A DNA stretch of 64,000 nucleotides from Chloroflexota bacterium (GCA_009841405.1 VXLV01000066.1:1-64000), one strand, 5' to 3'. Shown: positions 34,090 through 42,937, counted from the first letter of the stretch. The notes: a model not told the origin generated them from the sequence alone. A program made the numbers and translations.

Positions 34090-35238
34090 TTACCACTCCG
34101 CCACGGAGCCGTCTTCACGGCGCCAGCGCGGATTGCGCCAGCGGAATCCGTGGTCGGAGGCGGCGCGAACCTTGGCTTCGTCGATCTCAATGCCCAGGCC
34201 GGGCGCGGCCGGCACCGGCACATAGCCATCTTGATAATCAAAGACCGTGGGGTCCGCCAGGTAATCGAGCAAATCAGCCTGCGTATTGTAATGCAGGCCG
34301 AGGCTCTGCTCCTGAATCAGGGCGTTGTAGGCGACGGCGTCGACCTGCAAGCAAGAGGCCAGCGCAATCGGACCCAGCGGGCAATGCGGCGCCAGCGCCA
34401 CATCATAAGCCTCCGCCATCGCGGCGATGCGCAGCACTTCCGAGATGCCCCCGGCGTGTGATACATCGGGCTGAATGATATCGACGCTGCCCTCGGCCAG
34501 AATCGTCTTGAAATCCCAGCGCGAGTACATGCGCTCGCCAGTGGCGATCGGGATTGAAGTCGAGCGCTTAAGATCCAGCAGCGATTCGTTGTGCATCGGC
34601 AAGATTGGCTCTTCAACGAACATCAAATGATACGGCTCTAACTCGCGGATCAACATCTTGGCCATCGGTTTATGCACGCGGCCATGAAAATCGACCGCGA
34701 TGCTGAAATCATCCCCGACCTGCTGCCGCACCGACGCCACCCGCGCGACCGCCGCGTCAATATGCGCGAAGGTGTCCATATAATGCACTTCGTTGACCGC
34801 GCCCATTTTAACCGCGCGCAAGCCTTCGTCCTTCCGCTGCTGCGCCTGCCGCGCCACATCCGCCGGGCGATCGCCGCCGATGCCGGCGTAAATCTGCACC
34901 CGGTCGCGCACCTTGCCGCCCAGCAAATCATAAGCCGGCACGCCGTGAAACTTGCCCTTGATATCCCAAAGCGCCTGGTTGACGCCGGCGATGGCGCTCA
35001 TCATCACTGGTCCGCCGCGATAGAAGCGCGCCCGAAAAAGCGTCTGCCAGATGTCCTCGATCTGGCGCGGGTCCCGCCCCAGCAGGTAGTCGGCCATATC
35101 CTCGACCGCGCCGCGAACTGTGCCCGCTTGCCCCTCCACAATGGGCTCGCCCCAGCCGAAGTAGCCGTCATCGGTCGAAATCTTGAGAAAGAGCCAGCGC
35201 GGCGGTACGGTGAAGAGTTCCAGCTGCGTGATTTTCAT
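34090..35238 (-). CDS. dgoD: Galactonate dehydratase-like enolase-superfamily enzyme
   Basis: 382 residues, mandelate-racemase subgroup of the enolase superfamily; expected to dehydrate D-galactonate to 2-keto-3-deoxygalactonate. Capping domain GYFGWGEPIVEGQAGTVRGA. Metal ligands lie in the barrel at DFHGRVHKPMA (Asp), FVEEPILP (Glu) and IATGERMYSRWDF (Glu). Catalytic His residues lie in DFHGR and in LAPHCPLGPIALA. These closely match DgoD, but related gluconate or arabinonate dehydratases are possible. No other sugar genes adjoin it. Confidence 0.88.
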   Translation of the reverse strand: MKITQLELFTVPPRWLFLKISTDDGYFGWGEPIVEGQAGTVRGAVEDMADYLLGRDPRQIEDIWQTLFRARFYRGGPVMMSAIAGVNQALWDIKGKFHGVPAYDLLGGKVRDRVQIYAGIGGDRPADVARQAQQRKDEGLRAVKMGAVNEVHYMDTFAHIDAAVARVASVRQQVGDDFSIAVDFHGRVHKPMAKMLIRELEPYHLMFVEEPILPMHNESLLDLKRSTSIPIATGERMYSRWDFKTILAEGSVDIIQPDVSHAGGISEVLRIAAMAEAYDVALAPHCPLGPIALASCLQVDAVAYNALIQEQSLGLHYNTQADLLDYLADPTVFDYQDGYVPVPAAPGLGIEIDEAKVRAASDHGFRWRNPRWRREDGSVAEW

Positions 35239-35275
35239 GGACTCGTCCTTGTCTTCAACTCCCTGATTATCGCAA

Positions 35276-36736
35276 ATGGATTATAATGAGACGATAAAGC
35301 GTTTCCAAATTGAAGCGGAAAGGCAGCCCTCGTTGAAGCCTGCGGTTACTCCACTGCGCCGCCCAATTGGCCGGCGACTTGTTGTTCCGGCCTTTCTGCT
35401 TGGCTGGCTCCTTTTGCAGAGCGCGGGTCCGGTATCCGCCGCGACGACAGGGGAGGGCTCGGCCGCGGTCAATCCATTCATCCCGCTGATGCTGGCGCTG
35501 GGCATCATCCTGCTGGCGTCGCGGGCCGGCGGCGCAATCGCCCGGCTCTTGGGCCAGCCGCGCGTTCTGGGCCAGCTGATTGTGGGCGTCGTCCTGGGCC
35601 CGACCGTGCTCGACATGCTGCACTGGGGCATCCTGCAAGGCGTCGACCTGCAAAGCACCGTCAAGGAATTCGCCGAGCTGGGCGTGCTGCTGCTGATGTT
35701 CAACATCGGCCTGGAAGTACACCTCAGCGAACTGGCCAAGGTCGGCAAGGTGGCGGTCTTCGCCGGCGTGCTCGGCGTGGTCGTGCCGGTGGCCTTCACC
35801 GCCGTAGTCTTGCTGCCTTACGGCTATGACATGATCCCTGCCTTATTCGCCGGCGTGACCCTCGCGGCGACCTCGGTCAGCATCTCGGCGCAAGTGCTGC
35901 TCGAGCTCGGTTACCTGCATACCAAAGAAGGCAACGCCCTGCTGGCGACCGCGCTGATCGACGATGTGCTGGCCATCCTGGCCGTATCGCTGACCCTGGT
36001 GCTGGCGGGTGCTGGCGGCAGCCAAAGTCAGGCGGGCGCCGATTACAGTCAACTGCTGGTCATCATCCTGCAGATGGCCGGCTATATCATCGTCGCTTTC
36101 TTGCTGGCCTGGTACGGTTTGCCGCGTATCATGCGCTGGATCCAGCAGCATTCGCCGCTGTCGTCAGCTGACGGCATCCCCATCTTCGCGCTGATTAGCG
36201 CCTTGCTCTTCGGCTGGTCGGCGGAGTATATCGGCGGCGTGGCGGCCATCACCGGCGCCTTCATCGCCGGCGTCGGCCTCAGCCAACTTCCCGCCACCGG
36301 CATGAAACGCCAGATCGAACAGTCGATGAGCCAACTTGCTTATGTATTTCTGGTGCCGATCTTCTTCGTCGACGTGGGCCTGGAGACCGACCTCAGCGTC
36401 TTCCAACTCGATGCCCTGCCCTTCATGCTGCTGCTGCTGCTGATGGCCGTGCTCAGCAAGGTGCTCGGCGCCGGTTTCGGCGCGCGCATGGGCGGCTTTG
36501 ACCTGAGGGAGTCGCTGCGCGTCGGCGTCTGCATGGTTTCGCGCGGCGAAGTCGGGCTGATCATTATCTCCATCGGCTTGACCAGCGGCATCCTCGACAG
36601 CAGCAGCGAGCTCTACGCGTCGCTCTTTATGGTCATCCTCCTGACAACCGTATTCACGCCGCCGATGGTGCGCTGGGTGTTCCAGGGCAAACAGCATGAG
36701 GCGCGCAAGCACCCGGCCCTCGTCACCGGCCAGTGA
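35276..36736 (+). CDS. CPA2-type cation:proton antiporter (Kef/NapA-like)
   Basis: 486 residues with ~12 hydrophobic segments after an N-terminal signal-like stretch. Family elements: GQPRVLGQLIVGVVLGPTVL, LLLMFNIGLEVHLSEL, FAGVTLAATSVSISAQVLLE, and LLATALIDDVLAILAVSLTL with the adjacent Asp pair of the ion site. No TrkA-N domain. Start uncertain. The ATG at 35276 has no RBS and TATAAT lies just inside it (35282-35287). An in-frame TTG at 35333, preceded by GGAAAGG, would give a cleaner signal peptide. Followed 14 bases later by a P-II-like gene. Confidence 0.85.
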   Translation: MDYNETIKRFQIEAERQPSLKPAVTPLRRPIGRRLVVPAFLLGWLLLQSAGPVSAATTGEGSAAVNPFIPLMLALGIILLASRAGGAIARLLGQPRVLGQLIVGVVLGPTVLDMLHWGILQGVDLQSTVKEFAELGVLLLMFNIGLEVHLSELAKVGKVAVFAGVLGVVVPVAFTAVVLLPYGYDMIPALFAGVTLAATSVSISAQVLLELGYLHTKEGNALLATALIDDVLAILAVSLTLVLAGAGGSQSQAGADYSQLLVIILQMAGYIIVAFLLAWYGLPRIMRWIQQHSPLSSADGIPIFALISALLFGWSAEYIGGVAAITGAFIAGVGLSQLPATGMKRQIEQSMSQLAYVFLVPIFFVDVGLETDLSVFQLDALPFMLLLLLMAVLSKVLGAGFGARMGGFDLRESLRVGVCMVSRGEVGLIIISIGLTSGILDSSSELYASLFMVILLTTVFTPPMVRWVFQGKQHEARKHPALVTGQ

Positions 36737-36750
36737 GGGGAGACACAATC

Positions 36751-37134
36751 ATGAAATTGATTATCCTGATCACGTCCAATGTTGAGAATGGCCTGGATGT
36801 CGCCACGCGCTGGCAAGACGCGGGCGCGCCCGGCGTCACCATCCTCAAGAGCTTCGGTTTGCACAGCCTGCAGCGCGCCTCGCAGATCGAAGGCCTGGAG
36901 GTGCCCCTGCACATTGCCAGCTCAATGACGAGCCTGCTGGCTTACGTGCTGCGCGAAACGGAATTGAACAATCACGTCCTGCTGTCGGTCGTGCCCAAGG
37001 AGTTGATTCCATCGCTGCTGGACGAGGCGCGCGAGGTCATGGGCGACTTGATGGAGCCCAATCACGGCGTCGCTTTCGTCGTACCGCTGGACCAAGCCAT
37101 CGGCGTGCGAAACCCCGAGAGCGCGGTTGGCTAA
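36751..37134 (+). CDS. P-II-like small regulatory protein
   Basis: 127 residues from the ATG at 36751 (GAGGGGAGA RBS). MKLIILITSNVENGLDVATR, GVTILKSFGLHSLQRAS and VLLSVVPKELIPSLLDEARE suggest a ferredoxin-like beta-alpha-beta fold of the P-II/CutA type, with a loop in place of the classical T-loop (IEGLEVPLHIASSMTSLLAY). Uridylylation Tyr not evident. Cotranscribed with the antiporter, so it may gate transport in response to a nucleotide or ion, as SbtB-type P-II proteins do; this is inference. A short copy of its 3' end lies at 38602-38676. Confidence 0.65.
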   Translation: MKLIILITSNVENGLDVATRWQDAGAPGVTILKSFGLHSLQRASQIEGLEVPLHIASSMTSLLAYVLRETELNNHVLLSVVPKELIPSLLDEAREVMGDLMEPNHGVAFVVPLDQAIGVRNPESAVG

Positions 37135-37137
37135 AGC

Positions 37138-38433
37138 TTACCACTGAGGCGCCCCAGGCGGGAAAACCGCGTGTGGCACGTTTCTCCATATACGTTCCAA
37201 CTGGTGAAGCGTCGGACAAAACAGATCTGATCGATACCCTTCCGCGCAGTACTGTCTGATCAAGCCCAATGCTCGATCTTTATTGAAATAGTTCGTCCCG
37301 CGCCGAGGGTTAAGACCAGTGGCAAGCGCGGTGTGAAGGAGTACGCTCGCGCCAGTGCCCATTTTCGCGCACAGTTCTTCCTCGTCTGCCTGTGACCCAA
37401 AATGCTTCCCCTCTTCATGCGTGTGTATGTGGCAAGCCTCATGGCCTAGCGCCCCGGCCGTTGCGACTTGATCGGCCTCGGCGGGACCATTCCCGTTTAT
37501 CGTCCACCTCATAAAGCAAGTTTGCACGCGGGCTTTTCTTTCGCGATCGTTGGCGAAGGCCCAGCATTGTGTCGACTGGCCATCACGAAACGCCGGAACA
37601 TGGACGCGCTCTTCTACGATTGAGTCCAGTCCGGTTATCACATAGTTGTACCAAGCCGGCGCTACGGCCTTCATAAATCCAAGCGTCGTCCTTATGTGTT
37701 GAATAAATCGACTCGAACCCTCGATCCTGGGTACAGGTCCCGTAAGCGCGATACCGGAAGTTTGCGGGAGGCCAGCGCACTGATTAATCTGATACACCCA
37801 CTGGCCCTGTTCCCTTTCTTCTTCGAATCGGCAATGCCATCCAAGAGAACAGCAACTGCCTCCGCTTGCCGGCGCGCTAGACGCGGGCCGCGCGGACGTG
37901 AAACATTGCCCGTTGTGAAACGCGTGGTAGCCGCGCACCCATTCCTCCTCGCTCTGGCACTGTCGATCAACTTGACAGCAATTGTTTACGCCTGCCGGCG
38001 CGCTGGCCACGGGTTGCGCCGGAGTCGTGTTCTGCGCCGGAACGGGCGCGGCGCATTGCCCGTTCTGATACGCCCAGTAGCCGGCAATCCATTCCGGATC
38101 ACTTTGGCATTGTCGATCAACGAAACAGCAGTTGTTTATTGGCGCGGACGGCTGCTGAGACCCGGTTGGCGCGCTGTCATCAATGCGGCTGAAATTGACC
38201 CAATCCGCCAGCCAAACTACGTTTCCGCCTCGGCTGATCTTCAGCCAACTGCCAGACGCGCCAACGACTCGCATTATCGTTCCCGCTGTAACTCTGTCCG
38301 CGATGTCGGCAGTCAGACTGGGCGCGGCCCTCAGGTTGAGCCCTCTGTTTGCCCGTATAGAGTATTCCTGCGCGGACGATACCGCGCAAAGCACAAGGCT
38401 CGCGAAAATCAGCGCAATACATTTTGCTCTCAC
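37138..38433 (-). CDS. Secreted SH3/Cys-repeat protein with HExxH motif (copy A)
   Basis: 431 residues from GTG at 38433, with AGGAG 6 bases upstream and aligned with the ATG of copy B. Signal peptide (ALIFASLVLCAVSSAQ), SH3 domain about 25-85 (RGLNLRAAPSLTADIADRV), then three ~45-residue Cys-rich modules of the form NNCC-VDRQC...NGQC linked by Pro/Ala. The C-terminal ~200 residues carry LGHEACHIHTHEEG near residue 333, a zinc-protease-like HExxH with a later DEEEL that could supply the third ligand. I recognise no named peptidase family. Tandem duplicate of 38724-39803. Probably a wall-bound peptidase. Confidence 0.7.
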   Translation of the reverse strand: MRAKCIALIFASLVLCAVSSAQEYSIRANRGLNLRAAPSLTADIADRVTAGTIMRVVGASGSWLKISRGGNVVWLADWVNFSRIDDSAPTGSQQPSAPINNCCFVDRQCQSDPEWIAGYWAYQNGQCAAPVPAQNTTPAQPVASAPAGVNNCCQVDRQCQSEEEWVRGYHAFHNGQCFTSARPASSAPASGGSCCSLGWHCRFEEEREQGQWVYQINQCAGLPQTSGIALTGPVPRIEGSSRFIQHIRTTLGFMKAVAPAWYNYVITGLDSIVEERVHVPAFRDGQSTQCWAFANDRERKARVQTCFMRWTINGNGPAEADQVATAGALGHEACHIHTHEEGKHFGSQADEEELCAKMGTGASVLLHTALATGLNPRRGTNYFNKDRALGLIRQYCAEGYRSDLFCPTLHQLERIWRNVPHAVFPPGAPQW

Positions 38434-38601
38434 ACACAACTCCTCATAACGGATGCCAGATCGACTGCTAGCAGTCTAGCAAAACGGAGCGCTAGCCGCA
38501 AAAGTAACTCCGAAACCGAATGAATCAAGCGCTAGGGGCTGCGCCCCAGCGAAGGCCATCGCGCACTTGAGTTCGGCGCCCGCCATGGCGTTTGACAGCG
38601 T

Positions 38602-38676
38602 CCAATCACGGCGTCGCTTGTCGTGCCGCTGGACCACGCCATCGGCGTGCGAAATCCCGAGAGCGCAGACGGCTAA
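38602..38676 (+). pseudogene. 3' relic of the P-II-like gene
   Basis: Matches 37058-37134 (CCAATCACGGCGTCGCTT..., ...GCCATCGGCGTGCGAAA, then GGCTAAAGCT) with a two-base deletion and several substitutions. It has no start and is only the last ~25 codons. It marks the left edge of the second unit of the tandem duplication. Confidence 0.85.
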
Positions 38677-38723
38677 AGCTCACCACACAGGCGCCCCGGG
38701 CGGGAAAACCGCGTGTGGCAGAT

Positions 38724-39803
38724 CTATCCGCCTAGTCTTTGAATCGTCGTACAATACAGCTCTGGCATAAACCCTTCCCTGCAGAAACGTCTCACGACGC
38801 TTAACGCAGGTTCTCCCGCAAGGGTTACCCGCCTATTTCTCGGGTAAGGATCGAGGGCAACAGTGATGCCCATCATGGGTTTGTGGCACTCGAATTCCTC
38901 GTCTTCATAGATAATCCCAGCTTCGCCGGTATGTACATGGCAAGCCTCATGGCCCAGCACCTCAGCCGTATTAAGTCGATCAAGCCTGGCGCTGAAGCCC
39001 GTCAACTGGAACGTGTTTATCCAACAAGACTCCAGGCTAACTGCTCTTGAGCTGGAACTAGCGAGCGCGGTGCAAGGTTGATACGCATCTTGCTCCGGCA
39101 CGGGGACTTCATAGATTAAGTCCATGCCGCTTATCACATAGTTGTACCACTCTGGCGCTGCGCTCTCCAACCAATCCAAGACCGTGCTGACATGACGAAC
39201 AAATCGACTCGAGCCTTCTATTATCGGGCGCGACGGCGCTATCGGGGAATTTGGCGCGGACGCGGACGCGCGGCATTGATTGTTTTGATATGCCCAGTAG
39301 CCGGCTTCCCATTCCGGATTGCTTTGGCATTGCCGATCAACGTAACAACAATTGTTTACCGTTGCCGGCGAGCTGGCCGCGGGCTGCGCAGGCGTCGCTG
39401 GCTGAGCCGGGGCGGGCGCGGCGCATTGCCCGTTCTGATAGGCCCAGTAGCCGGCAATCCATTCCGGATCACTTTGGCATTGTCGATCAACGAAGCAGCA
39501 GTTGTTTATTGGCGCGGACGGCTGCTGAGACCCGGTTGGCGCGCTGTCATCAATGCGGCTGAAATTGACCCAATCCGCCAGCCAAACTACGTTTCCGCCT
39601 CGGCTGATCTTCAGCCAACTGCCAGACGCGCCAACGACTCGCATTATCGTTCCCGCTGTAACTCTGTCCGCGATGTCGGCAGTCAGACTGGGCGCGGCCC
39701 TCAGGTTGAGCCCTCTGTTTGCCCGTATAGAGTATTCCTGCGCGGACGATACCGCGCAAAGCACAAAGCCCGCGATTATCAGCGCCAAAAGCTTTGCTCT
39801 CAT
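38724..39803 (-). CDS. Secreted SH3/Cys-repeat protein with HExxH motif (copy B)
   Basis: 359 residues; ATG with AGGAG 7 bases upstream. Same order as copy A: signal peptide, SH3 domain (nearly identical in sequence to copy A through residue ~130), two instead of three NNCC-VDRQC modules, and a C-terminal domain with VLGHEACHVHTGEAG (HExxH at 285-289) followed by YEDEEFEC. The C-terminal domains have diverged far more than the N-terminal halves. This suggests either gene conversion at the 5' end or faster change of the catalytic-like part. Position just upstream of tRNA-Gln on the opposite strand. Confidence 0.7.
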   Translation of the reverse strand: MRAKLLALIIAGFVLCAVSSAQEYSIRANRGLNLRAAPSLTADIADRVTAGTIMRVVGASGSWLKISRGGNVVWLADWVNFSRIDDSAPTGSQQPSAPINNCCFVDRQCQSDPEWIAGYWAYQNGQCAAPAPAQPATPAQPAASSPATVNNCCYVDRQCQSNPEWEAGYWAYQNNQCRASASAPNSPIAPSRPIIEGSSRFVRHVSTVLDWLESAAPEWYNYVISGMDLIYEVPVPEQDAYQPCTALASSSSRAVSLESCWINTFQLTGFSARLDRLNTAEVLGHEACHVHTGEAGIIYEDEEFECHKPMMGITVALDPYPRNRRVTLAGEPALSVVRRFCREGFMPELYCTTIQRLGG

Positions 39804-39937
39804 TCGCGGCTCCTAATAACAAACAATGGACCGATTGTTTCAAGTCTATATAAGCAGAACACCAAACGCAAAAGGCGGCTAAGAAACCGAATGAATCAAG
39901 CGCTGCGCGCCGCGTCTAAAGCAACGCCATCTCAACC

Positions 39938-39967
39938 TTGAGTTCGGCGCCCTCAATGGGGTATGAT
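39938..39967 (+). promoter_or_regulatory. Promoter of tRNA-Gln
   Basis: TTGAGT (39938-39943), an 18-base spacer and TATGAT (39962-39967), 12 bases before the mature tRNA 5' end. Confidence 0.6.
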
Positions 39968-39978
39968 AGCGCCGCAGT

Positions 39979-40051
39979 AGGGAAGTAGCTCAATCGGCAG
40001 AGCAGGTGCCTTTGGAGCACAAGGTTAAAGGTTCGAGTCCTTTCTTCCCTG
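39979..40051 (+). tRNA. tRNA-Gln (TTG)
   Basis: Acceptor AGGGAAG/CTTCCCT, D arm GCTC...GAGC, anticodon loop CTTTGGA between GTGC/GCAC (anticodon TTG), T arm AAAGG-TTCGAGT-CCTTT, discriminator G as usual for Gln. The first anticodon-stem pair is a G.A mismatch. No encoded CCA. Confidence 0.87.
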
Positions 40052-40073
40052 TAGAATCTGCTTTGACTGGAGG

Positions 40074-40096
40074 AACCCGCGCTTGCGGGTTTCTTT
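40074..40096 (+). terminator. Terminator of tRNA-Gln
   Basis: Perfect 7-bp stem AACCCGC/GCGGGTT with a GCTT loop, followed by TCTTT, 23 bases after the tRNA. Confidence 0.8.
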
Positions 40097-40127
40097 GATT
40101 CTCGCGCGACAGTCGAAGACCGCAGGG

Positions 40128-41291
40128 TCAAGCACTCATCTCCCTGATCAGCCGGCCCAGGATTTCGATGCCGGCGCGCAGGTCGTCTATCGGCACAAAG
40201 CTGAAGGAAAGCCGCAAATGGCGCGCGCCTTGTTCGGGATCAACATAGAAACCCGTGCCGGGCGCGAAGTAGACATTCTCCCAGCGCGCACGCTCGGCCA
40301 GATCAGCGATATCAACCGTCGGCGGCAAATGCAGCCAGATGAAATAACCGCCGTTCGGGCGCGAATAACTGACGCCGGGCGGCATGGCTGCGTCCAGCGC
40401 AGACTGGGCGATATCGCGGCGCTGTCGGTATTGCCCGCGCAGCCAGGCTAAGTGCGCCTCCCACTCCCCGCTGCGGCAGTACTCCGCCACGATAGCCGCC
40501 GTGAACGGATTGGCGCCGCCACCCATCTTCAACACGCCGCTGCTGACGAAATCGGCGATACGCGCGGCCGACGCAAGCAGCCAGCCAATCCGCAAACCCG
40601 GCGCCAAGGTCTTGGAATATGTGCCCATGCGCAAGACATTTTCGCCCGCGGCCAGCGCGTAAAAGCTCGGAGGCAGCGCATCGCAAAAGCGGATGTCGTT
40701 GTAGACGTCGTCTTCGACGATTGCGAAGCCGTACTGCCGGCTCAATTCGATGATGGCGCGCCGCCGCGCCTCGGGCATGGTGATGCCGCTGGGATTCTGA
40801 AAATTGGGCACGACATAGTAGAACTTCGGCGCGCGTCCGGCGTCGGCCAGCGCACGCAGCGACCGCGCCATGTCGCCGACGATGGCGCCGCCGTCGTCAA
40901 TGGCGACGTCGCGAACGTCCAAATGACGGTCGCGGAAGATATGCAGCGCGTCGCGGTACGAAGGCGCGTCAACCAGGACGACATCGCCAGCCTGCGTCAA
41001 TTGATCGCAAATCAAGTCGACGCCACCGGTGGCGCCGCCGATTATCATCAGGTTCTCGCGGCTGATGCCGAGGCGCTCGACGCGGTTCAGCCGCTCAACC
41101 AGAAACTCGATCAGCTGCGGATTGCCCTGCTCATCGCCGTAGTCGAACAAGCGCGTGACCTGCCCGCCGCCCCAAAGCGACGCGGCCGCCCGCCGAACTC
41201 CGGCGATGGGCAGCAGGTCATGGGACGGATGGCCGGCGAAGAGCGGGATACTGCCCGCGACCACACCTTGGGGCGTACTCTCCAGTTTCAT
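40128..41291 (-). CDS. PLP-dependent aminotransferase (2-aminoadipate/MocR-like class I)
   Basis: 387 residues, fold type I. Visible: LFDYGDEQGNPQLIEFLVER, GATGGVDLICDQLTQAGDVV (cofactor phosphate loop), VPNFQNPSGITMPEARR, IVEDDVYNDIRF (Asp for the pyridine N) and the Schiff-base Lys in MGTYSKTLAPGLRIGW, ending with SFVPIDDLRAGIEILGRL. No N-terminal GntR helix-turn-helix, so it is a free enzyme of the LysN/2-aminoadipate transaminase subgroup. Starts immediately after the stop of the M20 gene upstream (TAG-ATG), so the two form an operon. Confidence 0.9.
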   Translation of the reverse strand: MKLESTPQGVVAGSIPLFAGHPSHDLLPIAGVRRAAASLWGGGQVTRLFDYGDEQGNPQLIEFLVERLNRVERLGISRENLMIIGGATGGVDLICDQLTQAGDVVLVDAPSYRDALHIFRDRHLDVRDVAIDDGGAIVGDMARSLRALADAGRAPKFYYVVPNFQNPSGITMPEARRRAIIELSRQYGFAIVEDDVYNDIRFCDALPPSFYALAAGENVLRMGTYSKTLAPGLRIGWLLASAARIADFVSSGVLKMGGGANPFTAAIVAEYCRSGEWEAHLAWLRGQYRQRRDIAQSALDAAMPPGVSYSRPNGGYFIWLHLPPTVDIADLAERARWENVYFAPGTGFYVDPEQGARHLRLSFSFVPIDDLRAGIEILGRLIREMSA

Positions 41292-42710
41292 CTACTGTGG
41301 CGTCGCTTCCGGCGGCAAGGGCGACACGTAGCGCTGGGCGCCGCGCGCCTGCTTGAACTCAGCTTGCGCCGCCGCCAGCAGATCCGGCTGGCGCAGCAAT
41401 TCCAGACCGCCCAGCGCCATCGCTTTGGCGGCGAAGATCATGCCCTTGGCGCCGATGCTGGACCCGGACGAGGCCACGGTTTGCCAACTGTGCCCCGGCG
41501 TGCCCAAGGGCCAGCAGGTCGTCGTGATTTGTCCGGTGGGCGTGATCCAACTGACATCGGCAACTTCGGTCGAGCCGCCCATCAGCGGCGGCGTCGGCGA
41601 ATGCGGGTAGACGCCTTCCCAGAGCGGATCTTTGCGAGCGGCCGCTTCCAGCGCCTGGCTGGTGGACAGCTGCATCCACTCGAAGCCGCGCTCTACCGAG
41701 CCATCGGGAAAGGTCTCCTGCAGTTCGCGGCCGAATTGACGCTCCTGCTCGCTGAAACGCATATCGTCCACCGCCGCCATCTTTTCGTAAAGCAGATCGG
41801 ACATGACCGAGTTGGGCAGTATGTCATAGCAGCCGGTGATAAATTCGATCTCGTGCCGTGTGCCGCTCATCAGGGCCGCGCCCTTGGCGATATCTTGCAT
41901 CCAGGCATAGATATCTTCGACCTGGGCGCGTTTCGGCGCGCGCACAAAATACCAGACCTGGGCGAATGCGGGCACGACATTTGGCGCCAGCCCGCCGCTG
42001 GTGACCACGCTGTGAATCCGCGACTCCGGCGGCACATGCTCGCGCATATAGTTAACGCCGGCATCCATCAGCATCACGCCATCCAGGGCGCTGCGTCCCA
42101 GCCAGGGCGAACCGCCGGCGTGCGCCGCCACACCGTGAAAGTTCACTTTGAATGAGTTCATCGCCAGGGACGTGCCATTCCAGGCGATATTGCTGTCCCC
42201 AGGGTGCCAGCTAATCGCGGCGGCCAGGTCGTCGAAGACGCCATCGCGCGCCATAAAGGTCTTGCCGACCAGGGTCTCTTCCGCCGGGCAGCCGTAGAAG
42301 CGAATCGTGCCGCCGATGCCGGCGCTGATCATAGCCTGCTTGAGCGCCATCACTGAGCCCATGCAGGCCGTGCCGAAGAGGTTGTGGCCACAGCCATGCC
42401 CGGGCTCGCCCTCTTGCAGCGGCGAGCGCTGGCTGGACAGCGCTTGCGACAAACCGGGCAAGGCGTCGTATTCGCCCAGGAAGCCGATAACCGGCGACCC
42501 CTCGCCCCATTCGGCGATGAAGGCCGTGGGCATCCCGCCCGCGCCCCAGCTGATGCCGAAGCCGTCCGCTTCCAGCTTGCCAGCCAGCAGCCTAGCGGCG
42601 AACTCTTCCTGCAGCGCCACCTGCGGATGATCCCAGATTTCTTTGGCGATATAACTCAGTTCTTCGTCATTGCTTTTCAGATGGTCAAGGATGATCTCTT
42701 GCGCGTCCAT
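41292..42710 (-). CDS. M20 amidohydrolase (AbgB/p-aminobenzoyl-glutamate hydrolase-like)
   Basis: 472 residues. Zn-dependent M20D peptidase fold: GFLGEYDALPGLSQ, EPGHGCGHNLFG (metal His/Cys), GCPAEETLVGKTFMARD (Glu base and ligand), SFKVNFHGVAAHAGGSPWLG (dimerisation domain His) and HSWQTVASSGSSIGAKG near the end. Closest in layout to AbgB. First gene of an operon with the aminotransferase. Probably releases an amino acid or aminobenzoate from an N-acyl conjugate, the amino group of which the next enzyme could then transfer (inference). Confidence 0.87.
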   Translation of the reverse strand: MDAQEIILDHLKSNDEELSYIAKEIWDHPQVALQEEFAARLLAGKLEADGFGISWGAGGMPTAFIAEWGEGSPVIGFLGEYDALPGLSQALSSQRSPLQEGEPGHGCGHNLFGTACMGSVMALKQAMISAGIGGTIRFYGCPAEETLVGKTFMARDGVFDDLAAAISWHPGDSNIAWNGTSLAMNSFKVNFHGVAAHAGGSPWLGRSALDGVMLMDAGVNYMREHVPPESRIHSVVTSGGLAPNVVPAFAQVWYFVRAPKRAQVEDIYAWMQDIAKGAALMSGTRHEIEFITGCYDILPNSVMSDLLYEKMAAVDDMRFSEQERQFGRELQETFPDGSVERGFEWMQLSTSQALEAAARKDPLWEGVYPHSPTPPLMGGSTEVADVSWITPTGQITTTCWPLGTPGHSWQTVASSGSSIGAKGMIFAAKAMALGGLELLRQPDLLAAAQAEFKQARGAQRYVSPLPPEATPQ

Positions 42711-42837
42711 TGCTTCTCCTCACGCCGCGGCCGGCTTCTGCAGCATCAGCATAGCGCATACGACTTCGATTTAGAAGTGAGCAAGAGCACCCTTGAAGTC
42801 GCCGCATGTGTCGACGACATCGCCGCCAAGTCCATTG

Positions 42838-42863
42838 CAGGGGCGACCAATCTGGTCGCCCGT
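42838..42863 (-). repeat. Short palindromic repeat, family 1, copy 6
   Basis: GCAGGGGCGACCA...TGGTCGCCCG: inverted orientation, in the ~595-base gap between the M20 and FprA genes. Confidence 0.6.
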
Positions 42864-42937
42864 TGCCGCTGCGATCTGTGAATTTGGGCTGTCGCCTCTA
42901 CAAGGCTTGAACTGTATTGGCGACAAATGCGCGCCTA

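Larger units (their letters stand above)
37058..39971. repeat. Tandem segmental duplication (two units of ~1.4-1.5 kb)
   Basis: Unit A is 37058-38600 and unit B 38602-39971. Each runs from the 3' end of the P-II-like gene, through the minus-strand SH3/Cys/HExxH gene, to a TTGAGTTCGGCGCC...-containing promoter segment. Unit B ends at the working tRNA-Gln promoter; in unit A the same -35 (38573 region) is followed by a damaged -10 (TTTGAC). Strongest DNA identity is in the 5' halves of the two genes. Confidence 0.85.

Noticed and set aside
38567-38770. 67-residue + strand ORF
   Set aside because: It lies on the promoter relic and the P-II gene relic of the segmental duplication, in a different frame from P-II.
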